A stretch of 64,000 nucleotides of DNA. It comes from Paracoccaceae bacterium. GTDB lineage: Bacteria > Pseudomonadota > Alphaproteobacteria > Rhodobacterales > Rhodobacteraceae. The notes under the pieces were generated by a model. It searched no databases, was not told the origin of the DNA, and was given only the letters and a program-made list of their open reading frames with translations. The stretch spans positions 124,001-188,000 of the forward strand of contig CACPBQ010000001.1 in NCBI GenBank assembly GCA_902632125.1. Direction: 5' to 3'. Each line of letters opens with the position of its first letter. Positions within the stretch are counted from its first letter, which is position 1. The position numbers were made by a program, and so were the translations under genes. Of the stretch, positions 53,607 to 63,380 are shown in pieces.

Positions 53607-54470
53607 ATGGCCAGAACAGTTTATTTAAACGGCGAATACCTTTTAGAAAATGAGGCAAAAATCTCAATCTTTGATAGAGGCTTTTTGATGGCTGACGCAG
53701 TATATGAAGTTACATCCGTATTAGATGGAAAACTTATTGACTTTAATGGCCATACAGATCGATTAAGGAGATCTTTAGACGAGTTAGATATGAAAAATCC
53801 TATCTCGTATAAAGAGCTTCTAGAAATTCACAGAGAACTTGTCCTTTTAAATAACATTAATGAGGGTTTGGTCTATCTCCAGATTTCTCGTGGCGCGCCA
53901 TCCGATAGAGATTTCGTATTTCCCAACCCAGATGAAACTGATCCAACGGTTGTTTTATTTACACAAAACAAACCAGGTTTAGCAAATAGCCCAGCTGCAA
54001 AAAAAGGATTAAAAATTGTAAGTATTGATGACGAAAGATGGGGGAGACGCGATATTAAGACCGTCCAACTTTTATACCCTTCAATGGGCAAAATGATGGC
54101 GAAAAAGGTAGGCGCTGACGATGCATGGATGGTTCAAGACGGACACGTGACTGAAGGAACTTCCAACAACGCATACATTATCAAAAAAAATAAAATAATT
54201 ACTCGTGGCATCTCAAATAGTATATTACACGGGATCACTCGAGCCGCTGTTTTAAGATTTGCAAAGGAAGGTCAAATGCAAGTTGAGGAGCGTAATTTTA
54301 CAATTGATGAGGCCTACAAAGCTGACGAAGCATTTATTACTTCTGCCAGTACTTTTGTTATGCCCGTGGTTGAAATTGATGGAAATAAGATTGGTCATGG
54401 AAAACCGGGATCCAATACTTCTCGTTTGAGAGAAATTTATCTCGAAGAGAGCAAAAAAGCCGCAATTTAG
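53607..54470 (+). CDS. dat: D-amino-acid transaminase (class IV aminotransferase)
   Basis: This 287-residue PLP enzyme is of fold type IV. FDRGFLMADAVYEV (about 22-35) contains the typical R-G-F-x-x-x-D segment. The PLP lysine is Lys151 in RRDIKT, and HVTEGTSNNAYII follows near residue 178. D-amino-acid transaminase swaps amino groups between D-alanine/D-glutamate and 2-oxo acids. In this operon it can interconvert other D-amino acids with D-glutamate, feeding DgcN-DgcA. It starts 14 bp after dgcA with an aaaggag ribosome binding site. The glycine riboswitch and gcv operon begin about 70 bp downstream. Confidence 0.88.
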   Translation: MARTVYLNGEYLLENEAKISIFDRGFLMADAVYEVTSVLDGKLIDFNGHTDRLRRSLDELDMKNPISYKELLEIHRELVLLNNINEGLVYLQISRGAPSDRDFVFPNPDETDPTVVLFTQNKPGLANSPAAKKGLKIVSIDDERWGRRDIKTVQLLYPSMGKMMAKKVGADDAWMVQDGHVTEGTSNNAYIIKKNKIITRGISNSILHGITRAAVLRFAKEGQMQVEERNFTIDEAYKADEAFITSASTFVMPVVEIDGNKIGHGKPGSNTSRLREIYLEESKKAAI

Positions 54471-54540
54471 CATAAAAAAAGACGTATCAAAGTTTCAGTT
54501 CTTGTAAGAAAGAAAAAGGTATACTAAACTTTTAATGACA

Positions 54541-54692
54541 TGATGGGAGAACTGTACAGCAGTGCCGAAGGAGCAACCGCCCCCGGAAACTCTCAGGCAA
54601 AAGGACCGTCGTGACTAATAACTCTGGAGAGTGATGTTGTTAACATCCGCCGAAGGGATAACGATCTCAGGCAAAAGGACAGAGGGGGCATC
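54541..54692 (+). ncRNA. Tandem glycine riboswitch
   Basis: Two glycine aptamers occur in series directly upstream of gcvT. Each has the conserved P3 element (GCCGAAGGAGCAA in the first, CGCCGAAGGGATAA in the second) and the GATCTCAGGCAAAAGGAC-type core (ctcaggcaaaaggac at 54593 and 54667). The first spans about 54541-54616 and the second about 54622-54692. In bacteria this RNA switches glycine cleavage genes on when glycine is plentiful. Confidence 0.93.
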
Positions 54693-54747
54693 TAAGTGCT
54701 TGCACAACAGTGCAAGGAAATAGATGCCGGGTTTTCGGAATTCCGGC
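54687..54747 (+). promoter_or_regulatory. Expression platform of the glycine riboswitch (alternative stems)
   Basis: GGCATCTA (54687-54694) can pair with TAGATGCC (54721-54728), enclosing a second stem CTTGCAC/GTGCAAG (54699-54705 with 54710-54716). A competing stem GCCGG (54726-54730) with CCGGC (54743-54747) shares bases 54726-54728 with the first and ends 3 bases before the gcvT ribosome binding site (agga at 54751). The two stems cannot both form fully, as expected for a switch acting on gcvT translation. Confidence 0.6.
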
Positions 54748-54762
54748 TAAAGGAAAAACGAA

Positions 54763-55890
54763 ATGGCCCAAGCCCTTAGAAAAACTCCGCTTTATGACTT
54801 GCATCGAGATCTTGGAGCAAAACTAACTGAATTTGCAGGTTATGAAATGCCAGTTCAGTACGGGTTAGGGATCTTGGGCGAACATCAACACACTAGAACA
54901 AAGGCTGGTCTTTTTGATGTCAGTCACATGGGCCAAGTTATTCTACGTGGCAGATCATATCAGGAAACGGCTCTTGCCCTAGAAAAACTTTTACCTACAG
55001 ATGTGCTGGGCCTGGAAGCTGGGCGCCAGCGATATGGTTTCCTTACAACCAATTCCGGCGGCATTTTTGACGATCTAATGTTTAGCAATAGGGGTGATCA
55101 TATTTTTATTGTTTTAAATGCCGCATGCAAAAATTCTGATATTAAACACCTAAAATCTCTTCTAGAGCCAGAAATTTTAGTGGAAGAAGTCTTAAACCGG
55201 GCGCTAATTGCTTTACAAGGTCCAGCATCTGAGACCGTTCTAGGTGAGCTGAATCCTCAGGTTAAAAATATGAAATTCATGGATGTAGAAACCTTACTTG
55301 TTTCCGGAGTTGAATGCTGGATCTCCAGATCAGGATATACCGGCGAAGATGGTTTTGAAATATCGATCCCCGCTACAGACGCAGAGTCAGTAACAAGAAA
55401 CATTTTATTAAATGAAAACGTTGAGCTTATTGGTCTCGGAGCCCGTGACAGTCTTCGTTTGGAGGCAGGTTTGTGCCTTTATGGGCATGATATTAATCAA
55501 GCAACCACTCCAGTTGAAGCCTCTTTGAACTGGGCAATCCAGAAAGTAAGAAGAGCAAATGGCGAAAGGGCGGGTGGCTTTATTGGTAGCAAAATTATCT
55601 TGAAACAGCTTGATGAAGGAACTGAAAGAAAAAGAGTGGGATTTTTGCCACAAACTCGAGCCCCAATGAGGGAAGGCGTAGAAGTTTTTGAAACTGAAAG
55701 GTCTAAGGACAGAATCGGGATAATAACATCGGGTGGGTACGGGCCAACTGTCGGTCATCCCGTTGCAATGGGATATATTGATAGCAAATACGCACAAAAT
55801 AAAAATAATTTATTCGGCGAACTTCGAGGTAAACGGGTACCAGTAAAAGTTTCAAAAATTCCTTTTGTCCCATTGAATTTCAAACGATAA
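54763..55890 (+). CDS. gcvT: Aminomethyltransferase, T protein of the glycine cleavage system
   Basis: This 375-residue enzyme moves the aminomethyl carbon from the H protein to tetrahydrofolate. The start LYDLHRDLGAKLTEFAGYEMPVQY, the folate-binding VSHMGQV segment (about 50-56) and the C-terminal IGIITSGGYGPTV are standard. A strong aggaaaa ribosome binding site precedes the ATG at the end of the riboswitch leader. It is the first gene of gcvT-gcvH-gcvP. Confidence 0.95.
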   Translation: MAQALRKTPLYDLHRDLGAKLTEFAGYEMPVQYGLGILGEHQHTRTKAGLFDVSHMGQVILRGRSYQETALALEKLLPTDVLGLEAGRQRYGFLTTNSGGIFDDLMFSNRGDHIFIVLNAACKNSDIKHLKSLLEPEILVEEVLNRALIALQGPASETVLGELNPQVKNMKFMDVETLLVSGVECWISRSGYTGEDGFEISIPATDAESVTRNILLNENVELIGLGARDSLRLEAGLCLYGHDINQATTPVEASLNWAIQKVRRANGERAGGFIGSKIILKQLDEGTERKRVGFLPQTRAPMREGVEVFETERSKDRIGIITSGGYGPTVGHPVAMGYIDSKYAQNKNNLFGELRGKRVPVKVSKIPFVPLNFKR

Positions 55891-55906
55891 AAATAGGAGA
55901 ACTAAA

Positions 55907-56266
55907 ATGAAATTTACAGAAGAGCACGAATGGCTTCGAATTGAGGGTGATATAGTTGTCGTGGGCATTACTGAACATGCAAGCACACAACTTGGCGATG
56001 TAGTTTTCGTTGAATTACCCGAAGAAGGATTAATGGTTTCTAAAGATGATGAAATCGTGGTTATCGAAAGTGTTAAAGCCGCATCAGATATTCTGGCACC
56101 GTTGGACGGAGAGATTATTGAAATAAATGAAGCGTTATCTGATGAACCAAGCAAAGTTAATGAAGATCCAATGGGTGATGCATGGTTTTTCAAAATGAAA
56201 CCATCAGACCCATCACAAGTCGAAGATTACATGACTGAAGACGAATATAATAAACTAATTAGCTAA
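55907..56266 (+). CDS. gcvH: Glycine cleavage system H protein
   Basis: This 119-residue lipoyl carrier of the glycine cleavage system has its lipoylation lysine at Lys57 in VVIESVKAAS. KFTEEHEWLRIEGD at the start and the C-terminal MTEDEYNKLIS tail are typical. It lies 16 bp after gcvT and 30 bp before gcvP. Confidence 0.96.
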   Translation: MKFTEEHEWLRIEGDIVVVGITEHASTQLGDVVFVELPEEGLMVSKDDEIVVIESVKAASDILAPLDGEIIEINEALSDEPSKVNEDPMGDAWFFKMKPSDPSQVEDYMTEDEYNKLIS

Positions 56267-56296
56267 TAAAACATTAAAGAAATTAAGGAAGAATTC

Positions 56297-59146
56297 ATGC
56301 CATTTACACCAACAGATTATTTACCTTACGATTTCGCAAATCGAAGGCATATTGGCCCCTCACCAGCTGAGATGGCGCATATGCTGGAAACACTTGGCCT
56401 ATCCGATCTGGATAGCCTTATTGATGAAACTCTTCCAAAATCAATACGCCAAAAGAAACCTTTAAATTTTGGGAAGCCAAAATCTGAGAGAGCTCTTTTA
56501 AATCATATGCGTATAACTGCATCTAAGAATAAAGTTCTTACCAGTCTTATCGGACAAGGCTATCATGGAACGGTTACGCCTCCAGTGATCCAAAGAAATA
56601 TTTTAGAAAACCCAGCGTGGTATACAGCCTACACACCCTATCAACCTGAGATAAGCCAAGGAAGATTAGAAGCTCTCTTAAATTATCAGACGATGATCTC
56701 TGACCTTACTGGGCTAGAAATTGCCAATGCGTCTCTGTTAGATGAAGCTACTGCTTGTGCAGAAGCGATGACCATGGCTGAACGAGTCGCAAAGTCAAAA
56801 GAAAAAGCTTTTTTTATCGATGAAAATTGTCATGCTCAAAATATTGCAGTGATGAAAACAAGAGCTCGTCCTTTAAGCATAGAAATTATTGTTGGTAACC
56901 CTGACGATCTCAATCCCTCTGAAGTATTTGGAGCAATTTTTCAATACCCTGGCACATTGGGTCATGTAAAAGATTTTACAAGCCACATTGAGAAACTCCA
57001 TCAAAATAAAGCTATTGCTGTGATCGCAGCTGATCCTCTTTCTCTTACTTTATTGAAGGAACCTGGTGCAATGGGAGCAGACATTGCAATTGGTAGCACC
57101 CAACGATTTGGAGTCCCAGTAGGCTACGGTGGTCCCCATGCTGCTTACATGGCGACAAAGGATGCTTACAAAAGATCTATGCCCGGAAGGTTAGTAGGGA
57201 TTTCGATTGATGCCCAAAATAGAGCAGCATACCGGTTATCGTTACAAACACGTGAACAACATATTAGACGTGAAAAAGCGACCTCCAATGTTTGCACGGC
57301 GCAAGCGCTTTTAGCAGTTATGGCCTCTTTTTATGCTGTATTTCATGGACCAGAAGGGCTTAAAGCTATTGCACAAAGAATACATAGAAAAACAGTTAGA
57401 CTAGCCAAGGGTTTGGAGTCTGCAGGATTTAAAGTTGAACCCGCCGCATTTTTTGACACAATTACCGTTGAGGTTGGCCTCATGCAAAAAACTGTCATGG
57501 ATGCAGCCGTTCGTGAAGGCATTAATCTTCGTGCTGTTGGCAAAACAAAAATTGGTATTACGTTGGACGAACGCAGTCGACGAAAAGTTACAGAAGCAGT
57601 TTGGCGGGCATTTGGAATAGATCGTAGTGATGATGATCTTTCCCACGATTATCGCGTGCCTGATAGCCTGCATCGTAAATCAAAATACCTGGAACACGAT
57701 GTATTTCATATGAATCGTGCTGAAACTGAAATGATGCGCTACATGCGTAGATTAGCAGATCGAGATTTGGCGTTAGATCGAGCCATGATTCCTCTTGGCT
57801 CCTGTACTATGAAGCTAAACTCTGCAGCCGAGATGATGCCTGTAAGTTGGCGAGAGTTTTCACTTCTTCATCCTTTTGCCCCAAAAGATCAAGCTCAGGG
57901 TTATGAAGAAATGATTTCAGACTTATCATCAAAGCTATGTGAAATAACAGGTTACGATGCAATTTCTATGCAACCAAATTCTGGTGCACAAGGTGAATAT
58001 GCAGGACTGTTAACTATAGCAGAGTTTCATAGGGCAAATGGAAATGAGCACAGAAATGTATGTTTAATTCCCACTTCAGCTCATGGAACTAACCCGGCAA
58101 GTGCACAAATGGTTGGTTGGAAAGTTATTCCTATTCAGTCTGCTAAAAACGGTGATATCGACGTAGATGACTTCAGAGAAAAAGCCGAAATATATAAAAA
58201 TGAGTTGGCTGGCTGTATGATTACTTATCCCTCAACTCATGGGGTATTTGAAGAAACAGTGCATGAAGTATGTGCAATCACCCATGAATATGGAGGACAG
58301 GTCTATATTGATGGTGCTAATATGAATGCGATGGTGGGATTAAGTCGACCAGGTGATATTGGCGGTGATGTTAGTCATCTTAATTTACACAAAACATTTT
58401 GTATTCCACACGGAGGAGGAGGACCAGGAATGGGTCCTATCGGCGTGAAAGGCCACCTAAAGCCTCACTTGCCAGGACATCTCGACTTCGGAGGTGGTGC
58501 CGGTCCAGTATCTGCTGCTCCTTTTGGTTCCCCTTCATTATTACCAATTTCATGGGCTTACTGTCTAATGATGGGTGGTGAGGGACTAACCCAAGCCACC
58601 AGAGTAGCAATTTTAAATGCAAATTATATAGCCAAGCGATTAGAAGGATCGTTTGATGTTCTTTATCGAGGGGCAAACGGAAGGGTTGCTCACGAATGTA
58701 TAATCGACACACGCCCATTTGCCGAAACAGCCGGTGTGAGTGTTGATGATATAGCAAAGCGATTAATCGATAGTGGATTTCATGCTCCAACAATGAGCTG
58801 GCCAGTAGCAGGAACTCTAATGATTGAGCCCACTGAGTCCGAAACAAAAGCAGAATTAGATCGATTTTGTGATGCCATGCTGTCTATCAGAAATGAGATA
58901 CGATTAATTGAAGAGGGTAAATATCCTAAAGATAATAATCCACTTTGTAATGCCCCGCATACTGTTCAGGATCTTGTTGGCGCTTGGGAAAGACCTTACT
59001 CACGCGAACAGGGATGTTTCCCACCTGGCGCTTTTAAAGTTGATAAATATTGGCCTCCAGTAAATAGAATTGATAATGTTCATGGAGATCGCCATCTTAT
59101 CTGTACTTGTCCACCAATGTCAGAATATGCAGAGGCGGCTGAGTAG
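56297..59146 (+). CDS. gcvP: Glycine dehydrogenase (decarboxylating), P protein
   Basis: This 949-residue single-chain P protein decarboxylates glycine with pyridoxal phosphate and loads the aminomethyl group on the H protein. Both homologous halves are present, and the PLP lysine is in the glycine-rich [17 protein letters not shown] segment of the second half. [14 protein letters not shown] marks the start. The operon lacks an lpd gene, so the L protein must be encoded elsewhere. A perfect palindromic terminator follows. Confidence 0.96.
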   Translation: MPFTPTDYLPYDFANRRHIGPSPAEMAHMLETLGLSDLDSLIDETLPKSIRQKKPLNFGKPKSERALLNHMRITASKNKVLTSLIGQGYHGTVTPPVIQRNILENPAWYTAYTPYQPEISQGRLEALLNYQTMISDLTGLEIANASLLDEATACAEAMTMAERVAKSKEKAFFIDENCHAQNIAVMKTRARPLSIEIIVGNPDDLNPSEVFGAIFQYPGTLGHVKDFTSHIEKLHQNKAIAVIAADPLSLTLLKEPGAMGADIAIGSTQRFGVPVGYGGPHAAYMATKDAYKRSMPGRLVGISIDAQNRAAYRLSLQTREQHIRREKATSNVCTAQALLAVMASFYAVFHGPEGLKAIAQRIHRKTVRLAKGLESAGFKVEPAAFFDTITVEVGLMQKTVMDAAVREGINLRAVGKTKIGITLDERSRRKVTEAVWRAFGIDRSDDDLSHDYRVPDSLHRKSKYLEHDVFHMNRAETEMMRYMRRLADRDLALDRAMIPLGSCTMKLNSAAEMMPVSWREFSLLHPFAPKDQAQGYEEMISDLSSKLCEITGYDAISMQPNSGAQGEYAGLLTIAEFHRANGNEHRNVCLIPTSAHGTNPASAQMVGWKVIPIQSAKNGDIDVDDFREKAEIYKNELAGCMITYPSTHGVFEETVHEVCAITHEYGGQVYIDGANMNAMVGLSRPGDIGGDVSHLNLHKTFCIPHGGGGPGMGPIGVKGHLKPHLPGHLDFGGGAGPVSAAPFGSPSLLPISWAYCLMMGGEGLTQATRVAILNANYIAKRLEGSFDVLYRGANGRVAHECIIDTRPFAETAGVSVDDIAKRLIDSGFHAPTMSWPVAGTLMIEPTESETKAELDRFCDAMLSIRNEIRLIEEGKYPKDNNPLCNAPHTVQDLVGAWERPYSREQGCFPPGAFKVDKYWPPVNRIDNVHGDRHLICTCPPMSEYAEAAE

Positions 59147-59149
59147 AGT

Positions 59150-59179
59150 TTTGCTCAAGACAAATTTGTCTTGAGCAAA
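59150..59179. terminator. Bidirectional terminator between gcvP and the MetE-like gene
   Basis: TTTGCTCAAGACAAA (59150-59164) is followed directly by its exact reverse complement (59165-59179). A run of T follows on each strand (attttaaaa on the right). It separates the convergent gcv and MetE-like transcripts. Confidence 0.88.
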
Positions 59180-59198
59180 TTTTAAAACCACTAAAATT

Positions 59199-60326
59199 TT
59201 AGTGCAGAACTAAAGCAGCGCCTTGCGAAAGTGAGTTTAATTTCGCATAGGCTATTTCTGGGTCGACTGCTCCAAATCCCGCAAACGTTCCAAAACCACA
59301 ATCACTTCCAGCAATAACTCTATTTCCACCAACTATATCAACAAACTTTCTGATTCTTTGCGCGACTAATTCAGGATGCTCCACAAAATTTGTTGTGGTA
59401 TCCACAACTCCTGGTACGAGTATTTTATCATTTGGTATGTCATGTTTTCTATCTTGAAAGACAGTCCACTCATGGCCGTGGCGAGGATTTGAAGTTTCAA
59501 ATAACAAATATTTAGCCTTAGCTGCCATCAGTGTATCAAACATTTTTGACATTGGTATATCGCAGATATGAGGTCCTTCATAATTTCCCCAACAAATATG
59601 TATTCGTACTTTTTCTGAAGGAATTTCTGATAACGCAAAATTTAGGGCATCAATATGCAGACCGGCCACCTTAATAAATTCTTTATCGGTTAAATCATTA
59701 AAAAGCATGTGCCGTGAAAGAGCTAAGTCGGGACAATCGAGCTGAAGATCCAAACCAGATGAAACTATCGTTTCATACTCATCTTTCATAGCGTAGGCTA
59801 AAGCCTCTAAGTAAAGCTCTCGAGTTTTGTAAAAATCGTTTTGAAGAAACAAGGAAATAACTCCAGGAGATGCTGCGTTCATAAAACCTCGAGTAATTTT
59901 GTGTTCATCCATAGCTGCCTTGAGGTTATTAATGTCCTTTTCTAACTCACCTTGACCCTTTGATTTCACTTCTCCAACGCACATCGGCCTAGAGTAAGTA
60001 GGCGTACCTCCATCATTGGCTAAACGTTCAAGAAAACTTGGAAATTTTTTTAAATCTGCTGGAGCATTTCTAGGACTATCACCGTCAAATCCAGTATACC
60101 TATCTTTTACATACGTCGCATAGCTTATTTTTGACGTTTCTCCATCACTTACAATGTCTACTCCAACTTCTTTCTGGCGCCTCACAGTTTCGGAAACTGA
60201 TCGGGTCATACATTCATCAAATGCACCTTGGTCAAATTCATTTCCTTTCTCCCGGGCAAATATAAAATCTACAACTGCTTGTGAGCGCGGCAGAGAACCG
60301 ACATGTGAAGTGAGTATTTTATCCAT
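59199..60326 (-). CDS. Stand-alone MetE-C-type zinc protein (cobalamin-independent methionine synthase II family)
   Basis: This 375-residue protein resembles only the C-terminal half of cobalamin-independent methionine synthase. The zinc ligands of that fold can be matched: His243 and Cys245 in RIHICWG, Glu277 in LLFETSN and Cys343 in AGSDCGFG. The start LTSHVGSLPRS is typical of this family. Without the N-terminal half it probably does not use folylpolyglutamate for methionine synthesis; such proteins act on thiols in catabolic pathways (for example coenzyme M-type transferases). It is the last gene of a leftward operon with a bicupin, SnoaL-like proteins and a LacI regulator, which suggests a role in catabolising a small compound. 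Confidence 0.82.
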   Translation of the reverse strand: MDKILTSHVGSLPRSQAVVDFIFAREKGNEFDQGAFDECMTRSVSETVRRQKEVGVDIVSDGETSKISYATYVKDRYTGFDGDSPRNAPADLKKFPSFLERLANDGGTPTYSRPMCVGEVKSKGQGELEKDINNLKAAMDEHKITRGFMNAASPGVISLFLQNDFYKTRELYLEALAYAMKDEYETIVSSGLDLQLDCPDLALSRHMLFNDLTDKEFIKVAGLHIDALNFALSEIPSEKVRIHICWGNYEGPHICDIPMSKMFDTLMAAKAKYLLFETSNPRHGHEWTVFQDRKHDIPNDKILVPGVVDTTTNFVEHPELVAQRIRKFVDIVGGNRVIAGSDCGFGTFAGFGAVDPEIAYAKLNSLSQGAALVLH

Positions 60327-60359
60327 TTGTAAGCATCCCCCATTTAAATGAAAAAATTT

Positions 60360-61325
60360 TTAGCCTTTCCAGGTGTGGCCAGCTGGATCATTGTTTCCTT
60401 TGATTTGATACAATGCAGCTTCACCAGTAACTGCAGGTACAATGGAATGCTTCAAATCTGCCGGGATAGACATTGTATCGCCTGGCGCCAAAACGGCTGA
60501 ATCTGCATCCCAAGAAATACGCCAATGACCACGTACTGGCATAAGTACGGATGGAAATTTGTGACTTTTCTGTTTCTCATTGGCAGATCCTCGAGTAATA
60601 AAATTAACTTCAAAACCGGGTTTGTCCCTAAGTAATCCATTTTCTCCTATTACATTTACTGGTTTCTTATCTGACAACGAAAACATATCCCAATATCGAG
60701 CCACATGATTTGGAACTACGTCTAGCGTTGTTAACTCTGGCCTCTTAGCGAGTTCGTCACTTTTCATTACTGGCATAGGACCTATGCCATCTGGTAACTT
60801 TTCACCCTTCTTTTGGTCATATAGTTTTCCATTTTCACCAAGAATTAAACCGTGTTCTGCCGCATCTTCAATAACTTGAGGAGCCCAGTGAACCCCACCC
60901 CCAGCATCATCGCCACCTAGAATAGCCATAATCATGCCGTACTCGGTACCTATATTTTCAAAGCCCCTGAAGATACCCGTGGGAATATTAATAATATCGC
61001 CTTGCTCAAGCACTACTTCTCCTGCATTACCCCACCTCCCCCAAAAGAACCGCCACCGACCTGAAAGCACAAAGAAAACCTCGGCAGTATTATGGTCATG
61101 AAGAGAATTCCGGCACTTTGGTGGTTGACCCGCCGCACCAATATTGAAGCCATGTGGAATAGCGATGTGAACATGTTGATCTGGGCTTTCTGAAACACCC
61201 CCACCAATTATAGTAAAATTTTCTTTTTGATTACTTCCTGGCGTATGCGCATCAATAAATGCGGTTTTGCATGGAACTAATTCACCGTAGCGGACGATAC
61301 GATCAGCCATTGTATATTGCGTCAT
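60360..61325 (-). CDS. Two-domain cupin protein (gentisate-dioxygenase-like fold)
   Basis: This 321-residue protein contains two cupin domains. The first (about 60-140) has the metal-ligand set HDHNTAEVFFVLSGRWRF and ...GDIINIPTGIFRGFENIG. The second (about 230-310) has RGHWRISWD and GDTMSIPADLKHSI. The second domain lacks the usual HxH pair, so only the first is likely to bind metal. A bicupin dioxygenase or isomerase is possible; the substrate is unknown. It follows the double SnoaL-like gene by 37 bp and precedes the MetE-like gene by 33 bp. An alternative start is the ATG five codons in. Confidence 0.8.
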   Translation of the reverse strand: MTQYTMADRIVRYGELVPCKTAFIDAHTPGSNQKENFTIIGGGVSESPDQHVHIAIPHGFNIGAAGQPPKCRNSLHDHNTAEVFFVLSGRWRFFWGRWGNAGEVVLEQGDIINIPTGIFRGFENIGTEYGMIMAILGGDDAGGGVHWAPQVIEDAAEHGLILGENGKLYDQKKGEKLPDGIGPMPVMKSDELAKRPELTTLDVVPNHVARYWDMFSLSDKKPVNVIGENGLLRDKPGFEVNFITRGSANEKQKSHKFPSVLMPVRGHWRISWDADSAVLAPGDTMSIPADLKHSIVPAVTGEAALYQIKGNNDPAGHTWKG

Positions 61326-61362
61326 TTATTTACTCCCAAAATCTACGATTGTGATAAAAAAT

Positions 61363-62349
61363 TTAAACCCCATGTTTTAGAAAGATTTGTTTCCAAACTG
61401 CAGTTTCATCAAACAAAGTCCATTCGCGACGGATCTTTGGGGTATTGCCTGAAACGGCTCCAAATTCGACGTGTGTTGCACCAAAGATATAAACTTCAGC
61501 ACCAGTTGGAGCGCCAAAACTACCCCAACCTGCATGTTTGCCATATAGAGACCATCGAAGTGCAGCACGGGGTGGCATAAATGGGTCTTCTCTACCAATT
61601 TGGTGATGAATTTCAAATTTTGCATCGGGAAATGAAGCACGAAGCCCCATCCAGAACTGATCCGCGCCGTCATGAGATAAAGAACTTATGCCTCCCGGAT
61701 ATTCTAAATTCGCCGCTCGATCATATTCGCTAGGAATAGCTGCAAAATCTGCATTCATAATTCGACTAAGGATATCAGCAAATTTTTGTCCCCATTCATT
61801 ATCATTTCCTGAACCAATATAAGGACCCTTAACATCATCCTTTGGTACAAATGGCTTAACACAATTTTCTACGCCACCTTCTTTTTCTATCAAACTTCGA
61901 GCATAATCTTTAGGTAGAATACCAAGTTGTCGCACTATTGCACCCTGATCACGGATTAACCATTCATCATCAATTTGATTATTACGTGCATGGCAATCTG
62001 CAACAATTCTGTAATTAAGTTTTTTGCCGGTAGGCTCTCCATAAATGCCCGGACGAGAATGCGTAGCCGTTGAGTGCAATCTATGAGAACTCAACATTCC
62101 TTCTTCTGGAGTGCCTGACCAGATTACGTCCTCCCCATAAAGTGTACGGTCGGGAAATTCGGCTAAGGTTGCCATGGTCGCGGCGATTACTTTTTCATTT
62201 CCAATCACAATCGATCCAGGTGACCTTACAATAATATTTGGTGCGTAGTACTCATGGAGTGTGGAAATACCACGCTCCTCCCAAATTTCTTTTGTAATTC
62301 CAATAATATATTCAGGAAAACTTTTATATTTATCGCTAAAACCATACAT
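61363..62349 (-). CDS. Protein with two SnoaL-like (NTF2 fold) domains
   Basis: This 328-residue protein appears to consist of two SnoaL-like domains, each of about 125 residues. The first (about 15-150) has YYAPNIIVRSPGSIVIGNEKVI and DVIWSGTPEEGMLSSHRLHSTATH. The second (about 195-325) has YPGGISSLSHDGADQFWMGLRASFPDAKFEIHHQIG and RAALRWSLYGKHAG. SnoaL-type proteins include cyclases, isomerases and hydrolases of small ring compounds. The two halves together probably form one active module. The next upstream gene is the LacI regulator (10 bp). No substrate can be given. Confidence 0.8.
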   Translation of the reverse strand: MYGFSDKYKSFPEYIIGITKEIWEERGISTLHEYYAPNIIVRSPGSIVIGNEKVIAATMATLAEFPDRTLYGEDVIWSGTPEEGMLSSHRLHSTATHSRPGIYGEPTGKKLNYRIVADCHARNNQIDDEWLIRDQGAIVRQLGILPKDYARSLIEKEGGVENCVKPFVPKDDVKGPYIGSGNDNEWGQKFADILSRIMNADFAAIPSEYDRAANLEYPGGISSLSHDGADQFWMGLRASFPDAKFEIHHQIGREDPFMPPRAALRWSLYGKHAGWGSFGAPTGAEVYIFGATHVEFGAVSGNTPKIRREWTLFDETAVWKQIFLKHGV

Positions 62350-62359
62350 TAAAATTCTC

Positions 62360-63379
62360 CTAGATCGATTTCTGGCAAGTGGATGACCTAATAACTAACG
62401 GGCTATCAATTTGAAGTTTGACTGGATCAGAGGAATTTGGATTCTCTATCCGGTTCAAAATTGTGTTCACAGTTTCTCGAACCATCAAGTTCGCACGCTG
62501 TCTTACTGTTGTAAGATCATAGGACCTCCATGAAGCCGGTGGAACATCATCATATCCTATGACTGAAACGTCCTTGGGAATACTTAATCCGATTTCATAT
62601 CTTAAAATATCCATGACGATGAACGCCATATGGTCATTTGCTACAAAAACAGCGTCCGGGCGTTCAACTTTAGATTTATCAAACATTTCGAAAGTAGCTG
62701 CCTTGGTTCTTTCCGCTCTGAAATTTCCAACCTTCCGAGAGAACACTGAAAGACCACTATCTGAAATTTCTTTGTTGAAACCTGCTTCCCTATCTCGCTG
62801 GGTTGATGCACCTTCCCAGCCAGCTATGTAACCGATCTTCTGGTGGCCTAAATCAATTAATAATCGAGCAGCCTTTCGCCCTCCCTCAAAATTATTCGAT
62901 GTAATTGACGAAATATCATCCATATCTTGTGAGCGATTAAACAAAACAACAGGTACTCCAGCTGCTTGACATCGTGAACCAACTTCTGATGAAAGCGCTA
63001 CAGAGGCCATCACAATACCGTCAACTTGATAATCTAAGATTTCTTCGACCACTGAGCTAACATTACCAGCCGTTTGTGAAGCCATAAAAATTAAAACGTG
63101 ATAGCCACGTTCTTGAAAGGCATTAGAAAGTTTTTCCAGTGCTTCAGGATAAAAATAGTTTTCAAGATATGCAACGACTAAACCAATAATTCGGCTTTTT
63201 CCGGACACCATTGCACGAGCTAAAATATTAGGTCGATACCCTAGCTCACTTGCTGCAATTTTCACTTTTTCAGCTGTTTTTGCAGAAACGGACGCTCCTG
63301 GAGTGTAAAATCGACTGACTGCAGATTGCGAAACACCAGCTCTCTTTGCCACTTGAGATGAAGTTATTCGATCGACCAT
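62360..63379 (-). CDS. LacI family transcriptional regulator
   Basis: This 339-residue regulator has the LacI helix-turn-helix at residues about 5-50 (TSSQVAKRAGVSQSAVSRFY, with the hinge region ending ELGYRPN). A periplasmic-binding-protein-like sensor domain follows (about 60-339). It is embedded in the operon it probably controls: a SnoaL-like gene ends 1 bp upstream and the double SnoaL-like gene begins 10 bp downstream. LacI-family ligands are usually sugars or related small molecules. The operator should lie at the operon promoter, beyond the right edge of the window. Confidence 0.9.
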   Translation of the reverse strand: MVDRITSSQVAKRAGVSQSAVSRFYTPGASVSAKTAEKVKIAASELGYRPNILARAMVSGKSRIIGLVVAYLENYFYPEALEKLSNAFQERGYHVLIFMASQTAGNVSSVVEEILDYQVDGIVMASVALSSEVGSRCQAAGVPVVLFNRSQDMDDISSITSNNFEGGRKAARLLIDLGHQKIGYIAGWEGASTQRDREAGFNKEISDSGLSVFSRKVGNFRAERTKAATFEMFDKSKVERPDAVFVANDHMAFIVMDILRYEIGLSIPKDVSVIGYDDVPPASWRSYDLTTVRQRANLMVRETVNTILNRIENPNSSDPVKLQIDSPLVIRSSTCQKSI

Positions 63380-63380
63380 T

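Noticed and set aside
58399..58847. Open frames on both strands within gcvP
   Set aside because: They are shadows of the glycine-rich, conserved P-protein coding sequence.
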